Source: Streptomyces sp. VRA16 Mangrove soil
GTDB taxonomy: Bacteria; Actinomycetota; Actinomycetes; Streptomycetales; Streptomycetaceae
Length of the DNA: 64,000 nt
NCBI RefSeq assembly: GCF_017377775.1
Contig: NZ_JAFVLN010000013.1
Coordinates: 62,001 to 126,000, forward strand
Reading direction: 5' to 3'
How positions within the stretch are numbered: the first letter of the stretch is position 1; the number at the start of each line of letters is the position of its first letter. A program made the translations under genes and the position numbers. The notes under the pieces are model-generated. The model did no database searches and had not been told where the DNA came from. It saw only the letters and a program-made list of their open reading frames with translations. Positions 44,391 through 53,595 of the stretch are shown here, one piece after another.

Positions 44391-47300
44391 CGGGATGCCC
44401 CCTCGTGTGCGGCGTGCGGTGCGTCGGCTCCGTCGACAGTGACGGCGACTGCGGTTCCATAGGCGGAGCGACCCAGGCACACGGCCTTGATCAACACCCA
44501 GTACACACCGGGTGGCGTGTCCGGCAGGGGCCTGACACGGAACACGACCTCCGTCTCGCCCCGGTCCGGTACCCGCAGCGGGACGGTGCGTTCGACGATC
44601 ATCCCCCAACTTCCGTACGGAGAGACAGCGATGGCCTCGCCGTGCACGGGACTGTGCAGGGCGTTGCGCACGACCGCGTGGATCTCGGCCACGCCGCCGG
44701 GCGCCACCCGTACGCGCGACCGCGGCATGTGGACGTCGAGTCCTGGCGGCGGCCCGTCGGTGCCGGGAACGGTCACGGTGAGGCAGTCCTGCACGTCGGC
44801 CGCCTCGACGAGGACCAGGTGATCGCCCGACGACGCGTCGTGCGGCACGTCGACGACGAGCGGCAGGGCGACGTGACCGCCCGCGGGGAACCGTACGTCG
44901 TCGCGGGTCCAGGAGGCACGCCAGCCGTCGGGAAGGCGCACGGTCACCGGATACTCCTGGACACCTTCCCCCGCGGGCGTGTTGGAGGTCAGCACGACCT
45001 CGGTGCGCAGCGACCCGCCGTCGGCGGCGGTGAGCGCCGACGGGGACACGGTCAGCGAGTGCGGGGCGTTCCCGAGCGGCGAGGTGCCCGTGTTGTGCAG
45101 CCAATAGCGACTGAACCGGGGCCGCACCTCCTCCTGCCGGGGTGCGCACGGCGGCAGCGGGCCGCCGGTGTCGAGCCGCACGGTGGTGTACGCGTGTCCC
45201 GGCAGCGCCAGCGGCTGCGCGTCCGCCCGTGGGGCGTCGAGCAGGTCGGCGGCGGCGATGCCGCGCACCGGCACCACCGTGGTCAGCGCGGCCCCGGCGT
45301 CCCGGCCGTGGGTCTCGCGCAGCCGCACGGCCAGGGCCTGCCCGTCGGCCCGCTTGACGGTCTCCACGAGCACGCGGTCCGCGGGTTCGACCGTGAGGAG
45401 GGAGCGCGCGGCCGGGGCCGTGCCGGGGTGCGGAGCGCCGCTCACCACGGTCAGGGGCTGGTTGAACTCCCGTCCCCTGCGCACGAGATCGGCCCGCCGC
45501 CAGTCGCCGGGCGAGGCGACCAGAGCGTGCTCGAAGACGTGGGTCCAGTGCTGGAGCTGGAAGGAACTCCCGTCGGGCGCGGTGCGCCGGGGCGGGTCCA
45601 TCCACGCACCGGACGGCCGCCCGCTGCAGGACCGCAGCAGAGAACTGTGCAGCCGTCCCCGGGTGTCGACGGCGAACCCCGGTGTGCCGCGCACGAGCAG
45701 GGCGACGGTGCGGTCCTCGAACGCCTCCGGCGCGCCGGGCGCCGGGTCCAGCGCGCCCACGCGCCCCTCGCCCGCGACGTCCAGGGCGAGCGCGGCCAGC
45801 GCGGCGGGCAGATCGTCCCCGGTCAGAACGGCCACCGGCAGATCCCGTACGCCGGTCAGGTCGCACCCGGGAACCCACGCCTCGCGCAGCCCGGTGCGCG
45901 CCGGCACCCACACGAGCGGCGCCCGCGCGGCCCGCACGGCGTCGGCGTACGCGGGCCCGGCGTCGTCGAGCACCGCGGCCGTGAAGGCGTTGACCTCGGG
46001 GCCGCCGATCGCGATGCGGAAGTCCGGAAGGCTGCTGTCCACGGCGAGATCACCCCAGCGGGGCCCCCGGGCGCGCGTCGGCGTCGTGGTGACGCCCTGC
46101 CGGACGAGGGCGGTGACCAGGTCGCGCAGCGGGTCGGGGGCCGTCTCGGCGGGGCCGTCCAGCGGCGCGCCGTACCCGGGCAGCCCGCCGTCCGGCAGCA
46201 CGATCTCCCCGGCGCCCAGGGCCCGTTCGCCCGCCGGCGCGCCGTCCGGCCCCGTCAGCGTCGCCCGGAGCGTCGAGGACAGGGCGAACCAGTTCAGGCA
46301 CGGGCTGTCGAGCGTCCACGGGGCGCGGGTGTGATCGGTGCCGGTGTCGGTCTCCGGGAAGGCGAAGCCCCGGCCCACCGCGGCGGCCGCGGTCTCCGCG
46401 ACGGGCAGCGCGCCGGGCACGTCGACCGGGACGCGAAGGCGCATCAGCTGGTCGCTGCCGGTGAACTCGTCGACCCGGGTGGTCAGTTCGACGCGGTCGA
46501 GACCGTTCCAGAGCGTGGTCGTACGGGTCCAGCGGGCCGGTCCCGTACGGCCCGTCGCGACGATCCGGGCGCCGAGCGGGCTGCGCTCGACGACGCAGGT
46601 GTCGGCGGGCGCGGACCCGGATCCGGTGCCGGGCCCCTTGGGCAGCAGGTGCCAGGGCCCCTCCTCGAAGAAGGGGTGGGCGGCGTACTCGTCCTGCACG
46701 ACCAGTTCGTCGACCTCGCCGGGCGTGAGCAGCTCGTGCCCGCCGCGCAGGTCGGTGACCCGGCTCAGGCCTCCGCCGCGCGCCGGGTCGGCCTCGATCA
46801 GGAACGTCTCGTTGGCGGCCGTGGTACCGGCCTCGGGTTCCCAGCCGCCGGACAGCGGCGCGTCGGCCGCCACCAGCCACCACGTACGGTGCCCGAGCGG
46901 CGGCAGGTCGGTGGCGAGGAAGGCGAGCGCCACCTCGTCCGCGCCCACGTGCTCGACCAGGACGGGCGCGAGCCCTCCCGCGTCGTCGCGCACACCGATC
47001 CGCGAGACGTCCAGGTCCGCCCCGCCCGCCTGGCCCGCCAGATCCGCCCGCTCCGCCACGCCCGCCAGATCCGCCAGGTCCGCCAGATCCGCCAGCGCTA
47101 CCCGAGTCCGCACGACGTCCGTACGCGTCCACGAGACCGGGTTGAAGACGGTCATCGCCACCGCCCCCGCCCCCGCCCCCGCGGGCCCCGAGGTGTCGGC
47201 GACCGAGGTCAGCGCGGCGAGCGCCGACTCCCGTACCTCCGCGGCGAGTTCGGCCGCCTCGCGCCAGGTCGGCAGCAGGTCGAGATACACCTGATCGGAG

Positions 47301-48841
47301 AAGGTCCCGGTCACCGCGTCGTGGTGCGCCGCGTGCAGCAGGTGCCGCCACGCCTTGTCGAGGGCGTCGTCCGGGTAGGGGGTCAGCCCCAGTCCGTGGG
47401 CGAGCGCCGCGAACGTCTCCGCTTCCTGGACCAGGTTCTCCGCCGCGCGGTGCGCCTGCTTCACGTCCGCGTACGTGACGTCCTTGCCGGTGTAGACCGG
47501 TCCCATCTCCCGGGTGACGGGCAGCGGGCGCTCGCCGCGCGCCGCCAGCTCGGCCCGCACGGCGGCGAAGTGCTCGCGCGGTCCGGCGTGTTCGAGGCGC
47601 GGCCAGGTGTAGCGGCGATTCCAGGCGTGCTGGACGTCGAGCCCCCAGGGGTGCGGCCAGGAGAAGTCGGTGCCCATGGGGATGAGGACGTTGCGGGTCG
47701 CGGCGCCGGTGCGCAACAGCTCGTACAGCGCGAGGAGTTGCTCGGCCGCGGCGTCGGCCGACGGCGCCTTGTGGGAGAACCAGCCGGCCGAGTAGTGCGC
47801 GGGCAGGTAGTGCAGCAGCAGGCCGGTGCCGTCTGGACCCAACCAGTCGTACTCCGCCGGGAGTTGCATGGCGGTCGGCGGGCGCAGCGCCTCGCCCCAG
47901 GTGTCCATCATGGGACCCCACTGGTGGTGCGGGCCGCGCGCGAGCACCGCCGAGTCGAGCCCGGCGTCCCGCATCAGCGCGGGGAACGACGGGTCGTGCC
48001 CGAAGACGTCGAGCTGCCAGGCGGTGCGCGGCGCGGCGCCGAGGACCCCGCGGTGGAAGCCGAGCCCGTGCACGGCGCTGCGGGCGGTGGTCTCGGCGGA
48101 GGTCAGGTTGGTGGACGGCTCGTTGTAGGTGCCGCCGACGATCTCCAGACGCCCCTCGGCGATCAACTGCCGTATCTCGTCGCGATGTTCGGGATGCGTG
48201 TCCCAGAAGGGCTTCAGGTAGTCGATCTCGGACAGGACGAAGCGGTACGCGGGGTCGTCGCGGGCCTGCTGCAGGTGCAGCGGTACGAGCGTGAAGGCCG
48301 GGACGCCCGTGTACTCCCAGCCCTTCTCCGCCTCACCGGTGCGCGGCGGGGTGTCCCACAGGGCGGTGTAGGCGGCCTGGGTGTTCCACCACATGGGGTC
48401 GTAGTGGAAGTGCGGGACGAGCCGCACGGTCCAGCCCGGTTCGGCGACGGGGAGCGTGAAGGCGTACGCGCACAGCTCGCGGCCGTCCGGCGCGGCGACC
48501 AGGGCACGTACGGGCAGCAGCGTGCCGGGCGCCGCGCCGCTCACCCGCACGGCGACCTCGACGACGGACTCGATCGCCGACTCCCCCTCGGCCGCAGCCA
48601 GTTCGGCCTTGGCGTCGACGCCCGCGTACGCCTCGGCGGTGTCGGCCCGCACGAACCTGGGGCGCGGGGTGGCGACCGAGGGCCCGGACACGGACACGGC
48701 GAACGGGCCGACCGGACGCGTGCGCCGCACCCGCACGCGCACCACCTGCAGCGGCTCACGCTCGGGTCCCGCGAAGAGGGCGGGCGTCATGACGCCGGCG
48801 ACCTGGATGCCGGAATCCTGCACGTCCACGGGCATATCCAT
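44387..48841 (-). CDS. GH38 alpha-mannosidase with NEW3-like tail
   Basis: 1484 aa, cytoplasmic (no signal peptide), much larger than the usual GH38 of about 1000 aa. After an N-terminal beta domain, the zinc site is HFHYDPMWW (H144, H146, D148), and WQLDVFGHDPS carries nucleophile D278. HHDAVTGTFSDQVY is the family's fourth His box. A beta-sandwich region follows. The last 250 residues are Ig-like and resemble NEW3 domains. An Ala-every-third-residue linker lies at about 580-610. It is divergent from the importer operon, with an operator at its promoter. Expected role: trimming alpha-mannose from imported glycans. No clear Shine-Dalgarno site is seen. Confidence 0.85.
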   Translation of the reverse strand: MDMPVDVQDSGIQVAGVMTPALFAGPEREPLQVVRVRVRRTRPVGPFAVSVSGPSVATPRPRFVRADTAEAYAGVDAKAELAAAEGESAIESVVEVAVRVSGAAPGTLLPVRALVAAPDGRELCAYAFTLPVAEPGWTVRLVPHFHYDPMWWNTQAAYTALWDTPPRTGEAEKGWEYTGVPAFTLVPLHLQQARDDPAYRFVLSEIDYLKPFWDTHPEHRDEIRQLIAEGRLEIVGGTYNEPSTNLTSAETTARSAVHGLGFHRGVLGAAPRTAWQLDVFGHDPSFPALMRDAGLDSAVLARGPHHQWGPMMDTWGEALRPPTAMQLPAEYDWLGPDGTGLLLHYLPAHYSAGWFSHKAPSADAAAEQLLALYELLRTGAATRNVLIPMGTDFSWPHPWGLDVQHAWNRRYTWPRLEHAGPREHFAAVRAELAARGERPLPVTREMGPVYTGKDVTYADVKQAHRAAENLVQEAETFAALAHGLGLTPYPDDALDKAWRHLLHAAHHDAVTGTFSDQVYLDLLPTWREAAELAAEVRESALAALTSVADTSGPAGAGAGAVAMTVFNPVSWTRTDVVRTRVALADLADLADLAGVAERADLAGQAGGADLDVSRIGVRDDAGGLAPVLVEHVGADEVALAFLATDLPPLGHRTWWLVAADAPLSGGWEPEAGTTAANETFLIEADPARGGGLSRVTDLRGGHELLTPGEVDELVVQDEYAAHPFFEEGPWHLLPKGPGTGSGSAPADTCVVERSPLGARIVATGRTGPARWTRTTTLWNGLDRVELTTRVDEFTGSDQLMRLRVPVDVPGALPVAETAAAAVGRGFAFPETDTGTDHTRAPWTLDSPCLNWFALSSTLRATLTGPDGAPAGERALGAGEIVLPDGGLPGYGAPLDGPAETAPDPLRDLVTALVRQGVTTTPTRARGPRWGDLAVDSSLPDFRIAIGGPEVNAFTAAVLDDAGPAYADAVRAARAPLVWVPARTGLREAWVPGCDLTGVRDLPVAVLTGDDLPAALAALALDVAGEGRVGALDPAPGAPEAFEDRTVALLVRGTPGFAVDTRGRLHSSLLRSCSGRPSGAWMDPPRRTAPDGSSFQLQHWTHVFEHALVASPGDWRRADLVRRGREFNQPLTVVSGAPHPGTAPAARSLLTVEPADRVLVETVKRADGQALAVRLRETHGRDAGAALTTVVPVRGIAAADLLDAPRADAQPLALPGHAYTTVRLDTGGPLPPCAPRQEEVRPRFSRYWLHNTGTSPLGNAPHSLTVSPSALTAADGGSLRTEVVLTSNTPAGEGVQEYPVTVRLPDGWRASWTRDDVRFPAGGHVALPLVVDVPHDASSGDHLVLVEAADVQDCLTVTVPGTDGPPPGLDVHMPRSRVRVAPGGVAEIHAVVRNALHSPVHGEAIAVSPYGSWGMIVERTVPLRVPDRGETEVVFRVRPLPDTPPGVYWVLIKAVCLGRSAYGTAVAVTVDGADAPHAAHEGASR
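47015..47096 (-). repeat. In-frame 9-base repeat inside the GH38 gene
   Basis: About nine units of a 9-base period encode x-x-Ala triplets (DLA, DLA, DLA, GVA, ERA, DLA, GQA, GGA). The nearest units are GAT-CTG-GCG. It lies between the catalytic and beta-sandwich parts, so it is probably a linker whose copy number can change without breaking the frame. Confidence 0.7.
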
Positions 48842-48867
48842 TCTGTGCGACCTGGCTGCGCCCTGGC

Positions 48868-48920
48868 ACTAAAGCGCAATAGTTGCACACAGCTTTACGG
48901 CCGCTCGCCGCACCTGTCAA
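48868..48920 (-). promoter_or_regulatory. Promoter and operator of the GH38-lacI operon
   Basis: On the minus strand TTGACA (48920-48915), 17 bases, then TAAAGC (48897-48892). Just downstream, about 27 bases before the GH38 start codon, is the 16-base element at 48868-48883, plus strand ACTAAAGCGCAATAGT. Its sequence and symmetry match the element in the divergent promoter. Confidence 0.7.
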
Positions 48921-48984
48921 ACGTCTGTCACGCGTGTCTACATCGGCTCTGACCTGCCTAGATGTCTCGATCCGCGGCCAACCA

Positions 48985-49014
48985 TTGACACGAACTAAAA
49001 CGCATTAGTACCGT
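48985..49014 (+). promoter_or_regulatory. Promoter and operator of the importer-glycosidase operon
   Basis: TTGACA (48985-48990), an 18-base spacer and TACCGT (49009-49014). The spacer contains ACTAAAACGCATTAGT (48994-49009), a palindrome with arms ACTAA/TTAGT and a central CG as LacI proteins prefer. A repressor there would cover the polymerase site. It leaves an 85-base leader before the binding-protein gene. Confidence 0.75.
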
Positions 49015-49094
49015 CAGCGCCGCAACGCGGAGGTCTGTGCCGCGCCACTGTCTTTTACTTCTCTGTATTCGGTCCGAGCAAAGGAGCCCCGGCC

Positions 49095-50402
49095 ATGCGG
49101 ATATCGCGCCCGTCTCGTCGTGGAGTCACAGCCACCGCGATCGCGGTCACCTCAGCCCTGGTCATGACCGCCTGCGGGGGCTCGGGGGACTCGGGCTCGG
49201 GCGGGGGTGACGCGTCCGGGAAGATCGAGGGGACCGTCACGTTCCAGACCTGGAACCTGAAGACGAACTTCAAGGACTACTTCGACGGCGTCATCGCCGG
49301 TTTCGAGAAGAAGTACCCGGACGTCCAGGTCAAGTGGGTCGACCAGCCCGCGGAGGGCTACGCGGACAAGCTCAGCTCGCAGGCCACCGGCAACACCCTG
49401 CCCGACGTCGTCAACGTCTCCCCCGACCTCGCGACCCCGCTCGCCAAGGCCGGGCTCGCGCTCAACCTCGACGAGGCCGCCGCCAAGTACAAGGACGAGT
49501 ACCTGCCGGGTGCCTGGACGAGCCACCAGATGCCGGGCAAGGAGGGCACGTACGCCTTCCCGTGGTATCTGAACACCGGCCCGATGTTCTACAACAAGAA
49601 GCTCTTCAAGGACGCGGGGCTCGACCCCGAGAAGCCGCCGACGACGTACGACCAGCTGTTCAAGGACTCGCTGCAGATGGCGAAGAACAGCAAGGGCAAG
49701 ATCGCCATGCTGGCCAACGCCCCGGCCGTCGAGGACTTCGGCCGCTACGGCGTCAAGATGATGAACGACGACATGACCAAGTTCACCTTCAACGACGCCA
49801 AGGGTGTCGAACTGGTCAAGAAGTACAAGGAGTTGTACGACGCGAAGGCGCTGGACTCGCAGGCGCTGACCGCGGTCGCGGAGTCCGCGGGCCGCAAGTT
49901 CCAGCAGCAGTCGATCGCCATGAACCCGGGTGGCGCGAACGACTTGACGACGTACAAGAAGGAGGCCCCGAGCCTCTACAAGAACATCGGTGTCACGCCC
50001 GCGGTGAACAACACGGGCAAGGACAACATGTACGTCCAGGGCCTGATGGTGAACGCGCAGTCGAAGGTGAAGCCGGCCGCCGTCGCGTTCGCGCACTGGG
50101 TGACCGACGCGAAGAACCAGGAGGCGTTCGGCCGCGAGGTCGCGATCTTCCCGTCGACCAAGGGCAGCCTCGACAAGCCGTACTACACCAAGGACGACGG
50201 CACCGACGAGGGCCGCATCCGGGTCACCGCCGCCAAGGCCCTGAAGACGGCGGTGAACTACACCCCGGCGGTCTTCACCGAGCAGATGAAGACGGTCCTC
50301 AAGAACGAGGTCGCCAAGGCGCTGCAGGGCAAGCAGTCCGCCCAGCAGGCCATGGACGACGCCGTCGCCGAGTGCGACAAGCTGCTGCAGCAGGCCGGCT
50401 GA
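49095..50402 (+). CDS. Oligosaccharide-binding lipoprotein of the N-glycan importer
   Basis: CUT1 solute-binding protein, 435 aa. Signal peptide with lipobox VMTAC near residue 27, then a Gly/Ser linker. Family 1 features include FQTWNLKTNFKDYFDGVIAG, PDVVNVSPDLATPLAKAG and YAFPWYLNTGPMFYNKKLF, with aromatic residues suited to sugar stacking. AAAGGAG precedes the ATG. It is the first gene of a six-gene operon and, by context, should bind oligomannose-GlcNAc released by the GH85 enzyme. Confidence 0.9.
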   Translation: MRISRPSRRGVTATAIAVTSALVMTACGGSGDSGSGGGDASGKIEGTVTFQTWNLKTNFKDYFDGVIAGFEKKYPDVQVKWVDQPAEGYADKLSSQATGNTLPDVVNVSPDLATPLAKAGLALNLDEAAAKYKDEYLPGAWTSHQMPGKEGTYAFPWYLNTGPMFYNKKLFKDAGLDPEKPPTTYDQLFKDSLQMAKNSKGKIAMLANAPAVEDFGRYGVKMMNDDMTKFTFNDAKGVELVKKYKELYDAKALDSQALTAVAESAGRKFQQQSIAMNPGGANDLTTYKKEAPSLYKNIGVTPAVNNTGKDNMYVQGLMVNAQSKVKPAAVAFAHWVTDAKNQEAFGREVAIFPSTKGSLDKPYYTKDDGTDEGRIRVTAAKALKTAVNYTPAVFTEQMKTVLKNEVAKALQGKQSAQQAMDDAVAECDKLLQQAG

Positions 50403-50406
50403 CCTC

Positions 50407-51378
50407 ATGACCGCCGCACTGTCGAGCACGAAGAGCGGGGGGCCGGCCACCACGGCCGCCCCCGGCTCCCCGGCCGCCGCCAAGAAGGCCAAGAAGAACG
50501 CCCGCCGGATCAGGACCCATCTGCCGTCCACGCCCTGGCTGTTCCTGCTGCCGGGACTGCTGGTCAACGGCGCGTTCGTCATCTACCCGTTCGTCTCGAC
50601 GGTGACGAACTCCTTCACCGACCGGCGCACCCTCATCGGCGGCGACTGGATCGGCGGCGCCAACTACACGGAACTGTTCCACGACGAGCGGTTCTGGACG
50701 GCGCTGCGCAACAGCGTCCTCTACATGGTCGGCGTCGTGCCGCTCCTGGTGATCCTGCCGCTGCTGCTCGCGATGCTGGTGCAGCGGTATCTGCCCGGCA
50801 TCACCTTCTTCCGGTCCGCGTTCTACACGCCGGTCGTCGCCTCCGTCGTCGTGGTCGGCCTGATCTGGGTGTGGATGCTCGACGACCGGGGCCTGGTCAA
50901 CGCCGTGCTCGGCGCGATCGGGATCGGCCCCGTGCACTTCCTGAGCGACCAGTGGCTGCTGCTGATCAGCGCGATGCTGGTGACGGTCTGGAAGGGCCTC
51001 GGCTACTACATGATCGTTTACATGGCCGCGCTGGGGAACGTCCCGCGCGAGCTGCACGAGGCCGCGGCCGTGGACGGAGCGGGAGCGGTGCGCCGGTTCC
51101 TCAGCGTGACCGTGCCGGCCGTGCGCCCCACGATGGTCCTGGTCGCCGCCCTGTCCTGCGTGAACGCCTTCAAGGTGTTCTCCGAGGTCTATCTGATGGC
51201 GGGCCCGACCGGCGGCCCCGGCGGCGAGGACACCACGCTCGTCATGCTGATCCAGCAGGTCGGCACCGGGCTCTCCGGCCGGGTCGGCTACGCCTCGGCG
51301 ATCTCGGTCGTGGTCTTCGTGATCACGCTCGGCCTGATGCTGCTCGTGCTGCGCGCCGACCGTAAGGAGGACGCGTGA
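50407..51378 (+). CDS. CUT1 permease of the N-glycan importer (MalF-like)
   Basis: 323 aa, six helices after a Lys/Arg-rich cytoplasmic N-terminus of about 50 residues. The EAA loop is ELHEAAAVDGAGAVRRF. It starts four bases after the binding-protein stop. The ATPase must come from elsewhere, as neither ABC operon in the window encodes one. Confidence 0.92.
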   Translation: MTAALSSTKSGGPATTAAPGSPAAAKKAKKNARRIRTHLPSTPWLFLLPGLLVNGAFVIYPFVSTVTNSFTDRRTLIGGDWIGGANYTELFHDERFWTALRNSVLYMVGVVPLLVILPLLLAMLVQRYLPGITFFRSAFYTPVVASVVVVGLIWVWMLDDRGLVNAVLGAIGIGPVHFLSDQWLLLISAMLVTVWKGLGYYMIVYMAALGNVPRELHEAAAVDGAGAVRRFLSVTVPAVRPTMVLVAALSCVNAFKVFSEVYLMAGPTGGPGGEDTTLVMLIQQVGTGLSGRVGYASAISVVVFVITLGLMLLVLRADRKEDA

Positions 51379-52256
51379 GCGCCCACACTCCCTCCAGGAC
51401 CCTGGAGAAGTTCACGGCCGACGGCGGCCGCCGCCCGCCCCTGTGGAAGCTGGCCCTGCGCTACCTTCTGCTCCTCGCCGTCTTCGCGATCCTCGTCGGC
51501 CCGTTCCTGTGGCAGCTGTCCACGTCGCTGAAGGGCCCCACCGAGGACATCTACAGCTATCCGCCGAAGCTGCTGCCCTCGCACCCGACGTTCGACAACT
51601 TCAAGAAGGTCGCCGACCTCATCCCGGTCTGGGACTTCGCGCTCAACTCGCTGAAGGTCGCGGTCGCCAACGTCCTCACCAACTGCTTGGGCGCGGCGCT
51701 CGCCGGATACGCGCTGGCCCGGCTCCGCTTCGGCGGGCGCAAGCTGACCGCGGTCGCGTTCGTCATGGCGATGCTGGTGCCGGTCGAGTCGATCATCATC
51801 GCCCAGTTCATGACGATGCGGGACCTCCAGCTCAACAACACCCTGATCGCCGTGGTGCTGCCCGGCTGCGTCGGCGCCCTGAACGTGCTGCTGATGCGCA
51901 ACGCCTTCGCCAACCTCCCGTACGAGATCGAGGAGGCGGCCTACTGCGACGGTGCCAACGCCTGGCAGCGCTTCACCAGGATCGCGCTGCCCTCGGTGAA
52001 GGGCACCCTCGCCGTCGTCGCGATCTTCTCGTTCATGGGGGCCTGGGACGACTTCCTGTGGCCGCTGATCGTGCTGAGCGACCAGGCGAACTTCACGCTC
52101 ACCATCGGCCTGAACTATCTGCACGGCACGTTCGCCAACAACCAGCGTCTGGTCGCCGCCGGCACCGTCATCGCCGTGGCCCCGCTGATCGCCTTGTTCG
52201 CGTGTCTGCAGCGCTACTTCTTCCGCGGGGTCGGCGAGGGCGCGGTCAAGGGCTGA
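51375..52256 (+). CDS. CUT1 permease of the N-glycan importer (MalG-like)
   Basis: 293 aa, GTG start overlapping the first permease by four bases. Six helices; the EAA loop reads EIEEAAYCDGANAWQRF. It pairs with the preceding permease to form the membrane channel. Confidence 0.92.
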   Translation: MSAHTPSRTLEKFTADGGRRPPLWKLALRYLLLLAVFAILVGPFLWQLSTSLKGPTEDIYSYPPKLLPSHPTFDNFKKVADLIPVWDFALNSLKVAVANVLTNCLGAALAGYALARLRFGGRKLTAVAFVMAMLVPVESIIIAQFMTMRDLQLNNTLIAVVLPGCVGALNVLLMRNAFANLPYEIEEAAYCDGANAWQRFTRIALPSVKGTLAVVAIFSFMGAWDDFLWPLIVLSDQANFTLTIGLNYLHGTFANNQRLVAAGTVIAVAPLIALFACLQRYFFRGVGEGAVKG

Positions 52257-52305
52257 GCCCGGACCCGTCCCCCGCACCCCACGTACGTACTCCGAGGAAC
52301 TCCGC

Positions 52306-53568
52306 ATGCCCGAAACGGCCGCCCGCCCGCTGCGCTTCGGCGCCAACTACACGCCCACGCAGGGGTGGTTCCACCACTGGCTCGACTTCGACCTCGACGC
52401 GGTCCGCGCCGACCTCGACTCGATCGCGGCGCTCGGCCTCGACCACGTCCGGGTCTTCCCGCTGTGGCCGCTGTTCCAGCCGAACCGGACGCTGATCCGG
52501 CCGCGGGCGGTCGAGCAGTTGGTGCGGCTCGCGGACGCCGCCGCCGAGCGGGGCCTCGACGTCAACGTCGACGGCCTGCAGGGGCACCTGTCGAGCTTCG
52601 ACTTCCTGCCCGCCTGGACGCAGACCTGGCACCGCCGCAACATCTTCGCCGACCCCGAGGTGGTCGCGGGCCAGGAGGAGTACCTGCGCACGCTGGCCGC
52701 GGCCCTCGCCGACCGGCCGAACTTCCTCGGCATGACCATCGGCAACGAGATCAACCAGTTCTCCGGCGACCCGCACCCCGACCCGGACCGCATCTCCCAT
52801 GAGCAGGCGGGCCGTTGGCTGGAGCGGATGCTCGCCGCGTGCGAGGCGGGCGCGCCGGGGAAGTTCCATCTGCACGCCGAGTACGACGCCGCCTGGTACC
52901 TGGACGGGCACCCGTTCACGCCCGCGCAGGCCGCCCGGCTCGGCGGGGCGACGGCCGTGCACTCGTGGGTGTTCAACGGCACCGCCCAGCGGCACGGGCG
53001 TACCGGCGTGGCGACCGAGCACCACGCCGCATACCTGATCGAACTGGCCCGCGCCTGGCACACCGACCCCGAGCGGCCCGTGTGGCTTCAGGAGGTCGGG
53101 GCGCCGGCCCCGCACATCCCGGCCGAGCACGCCGCGCACTTCACCGAGGCCACCATCGCGAACGCGCTGGACTGCGAGAACGTGTGGGGCGTCACCTGGT
53201 GGTGCTCGCACGACGTCTCCCGCGACCTCGCCGATTTCCCCGAACTCGAGTACAGCCTGGGCCTGTTGACGAACGACCGCACGGTCAAGCCCGCGGGCGC
53301 GGCCATCGCGCGGGTCGTCGAGCAGTGGCGCGGCCGCGACCACACGCCCGCGCCCCGCACCACCGCCCTGGTGCTCGACACCGGGGACACCGTCGCCTCC
53401 CCGCACCGCGCGCTGTGCGGTCCCGGCGGCGCCTTCTTCGAGGCCTGGCACCGTCTGACGGCTCAGGGCGTCCGCCCCGCCGTGGTCCTGGCCGAGCACG
53501 CGCACGACACGCAGCACCTGACCGCCCGCGGCATCACCGCGACGGTCACCCCCGAAGAGGTCGACTGA
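52306..53568 (+). CDS. GH5 family glycosidase, candidate Man-beta-GlcNAc beta-mannosidase
   Basis: 420 aa without a signal peptide, so intracellular, which is unusual for a GH5 cellulase or mannanase. Clan A residues are clear: acid/base E148 in IGNEINQF and nucleophile E263 in WLQEVGAP. The opening FGANYTPTQGWFHHWLDFDL and FPLWPLFQPNRTLIRPRAVE recall GH5 subfamily 18, in which a bifidobacterial enzyme cleaves the Man-beta-1,4-GlcNAc core of N-glycans. Position between the importer and the GH85 gene fits that role. The subfamily is from memory and needs a tree. GAGGAA precedes the ATG. Confidence 0.8.
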   Translation: MPETAARPLRFGANYTPTQGWFHHWLDFDLDAVRADLDSIAALGLDHVRVFPLWPLFQPNRTLIRPRAVEQLVRLADAAAERGLDVNVDGLQGHLSSFDFLPAWTQTWHRRNIFADPEVVAGQEEYLRTLAAALADRPNFLGMTIGNEINQFSGDPHPDPDRISHEQAGRWLERMLAACEAGAPGKFHLHAEYDAAWYLDGHPFTPAQAARLGGATAVHSWVFNGTAQRHGRTGVATEHHAAYLIELARAWHTDPERPVWLQEVGAPAPHIPAEHAAHFTEATIANALDCENVWGVTWWCSHDVSRDLADFPELEYSLGLLTNDRTVKPAGAAIARVVEQWRGRDHTPAPRTTALVLDTGDTVASPHRALCGPGGAFFEAWHRLTAQGVRPAVVLAEHAHDTQHLTARGITATVTPEEVD

Positions 53569-53595
53569 CTCCCCCGTCCAAGGAGCTCATCAGCA

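Noticed and set aside
44366..48952. A 1528-codon plus-strand frame opposite the large GH38 gene
   Set aside because: Antisense shadow of a high-GC gene; rich in Gly, Arg, Val and Asp with no motif, while the minus strand has intact GH38 catalytic sites.
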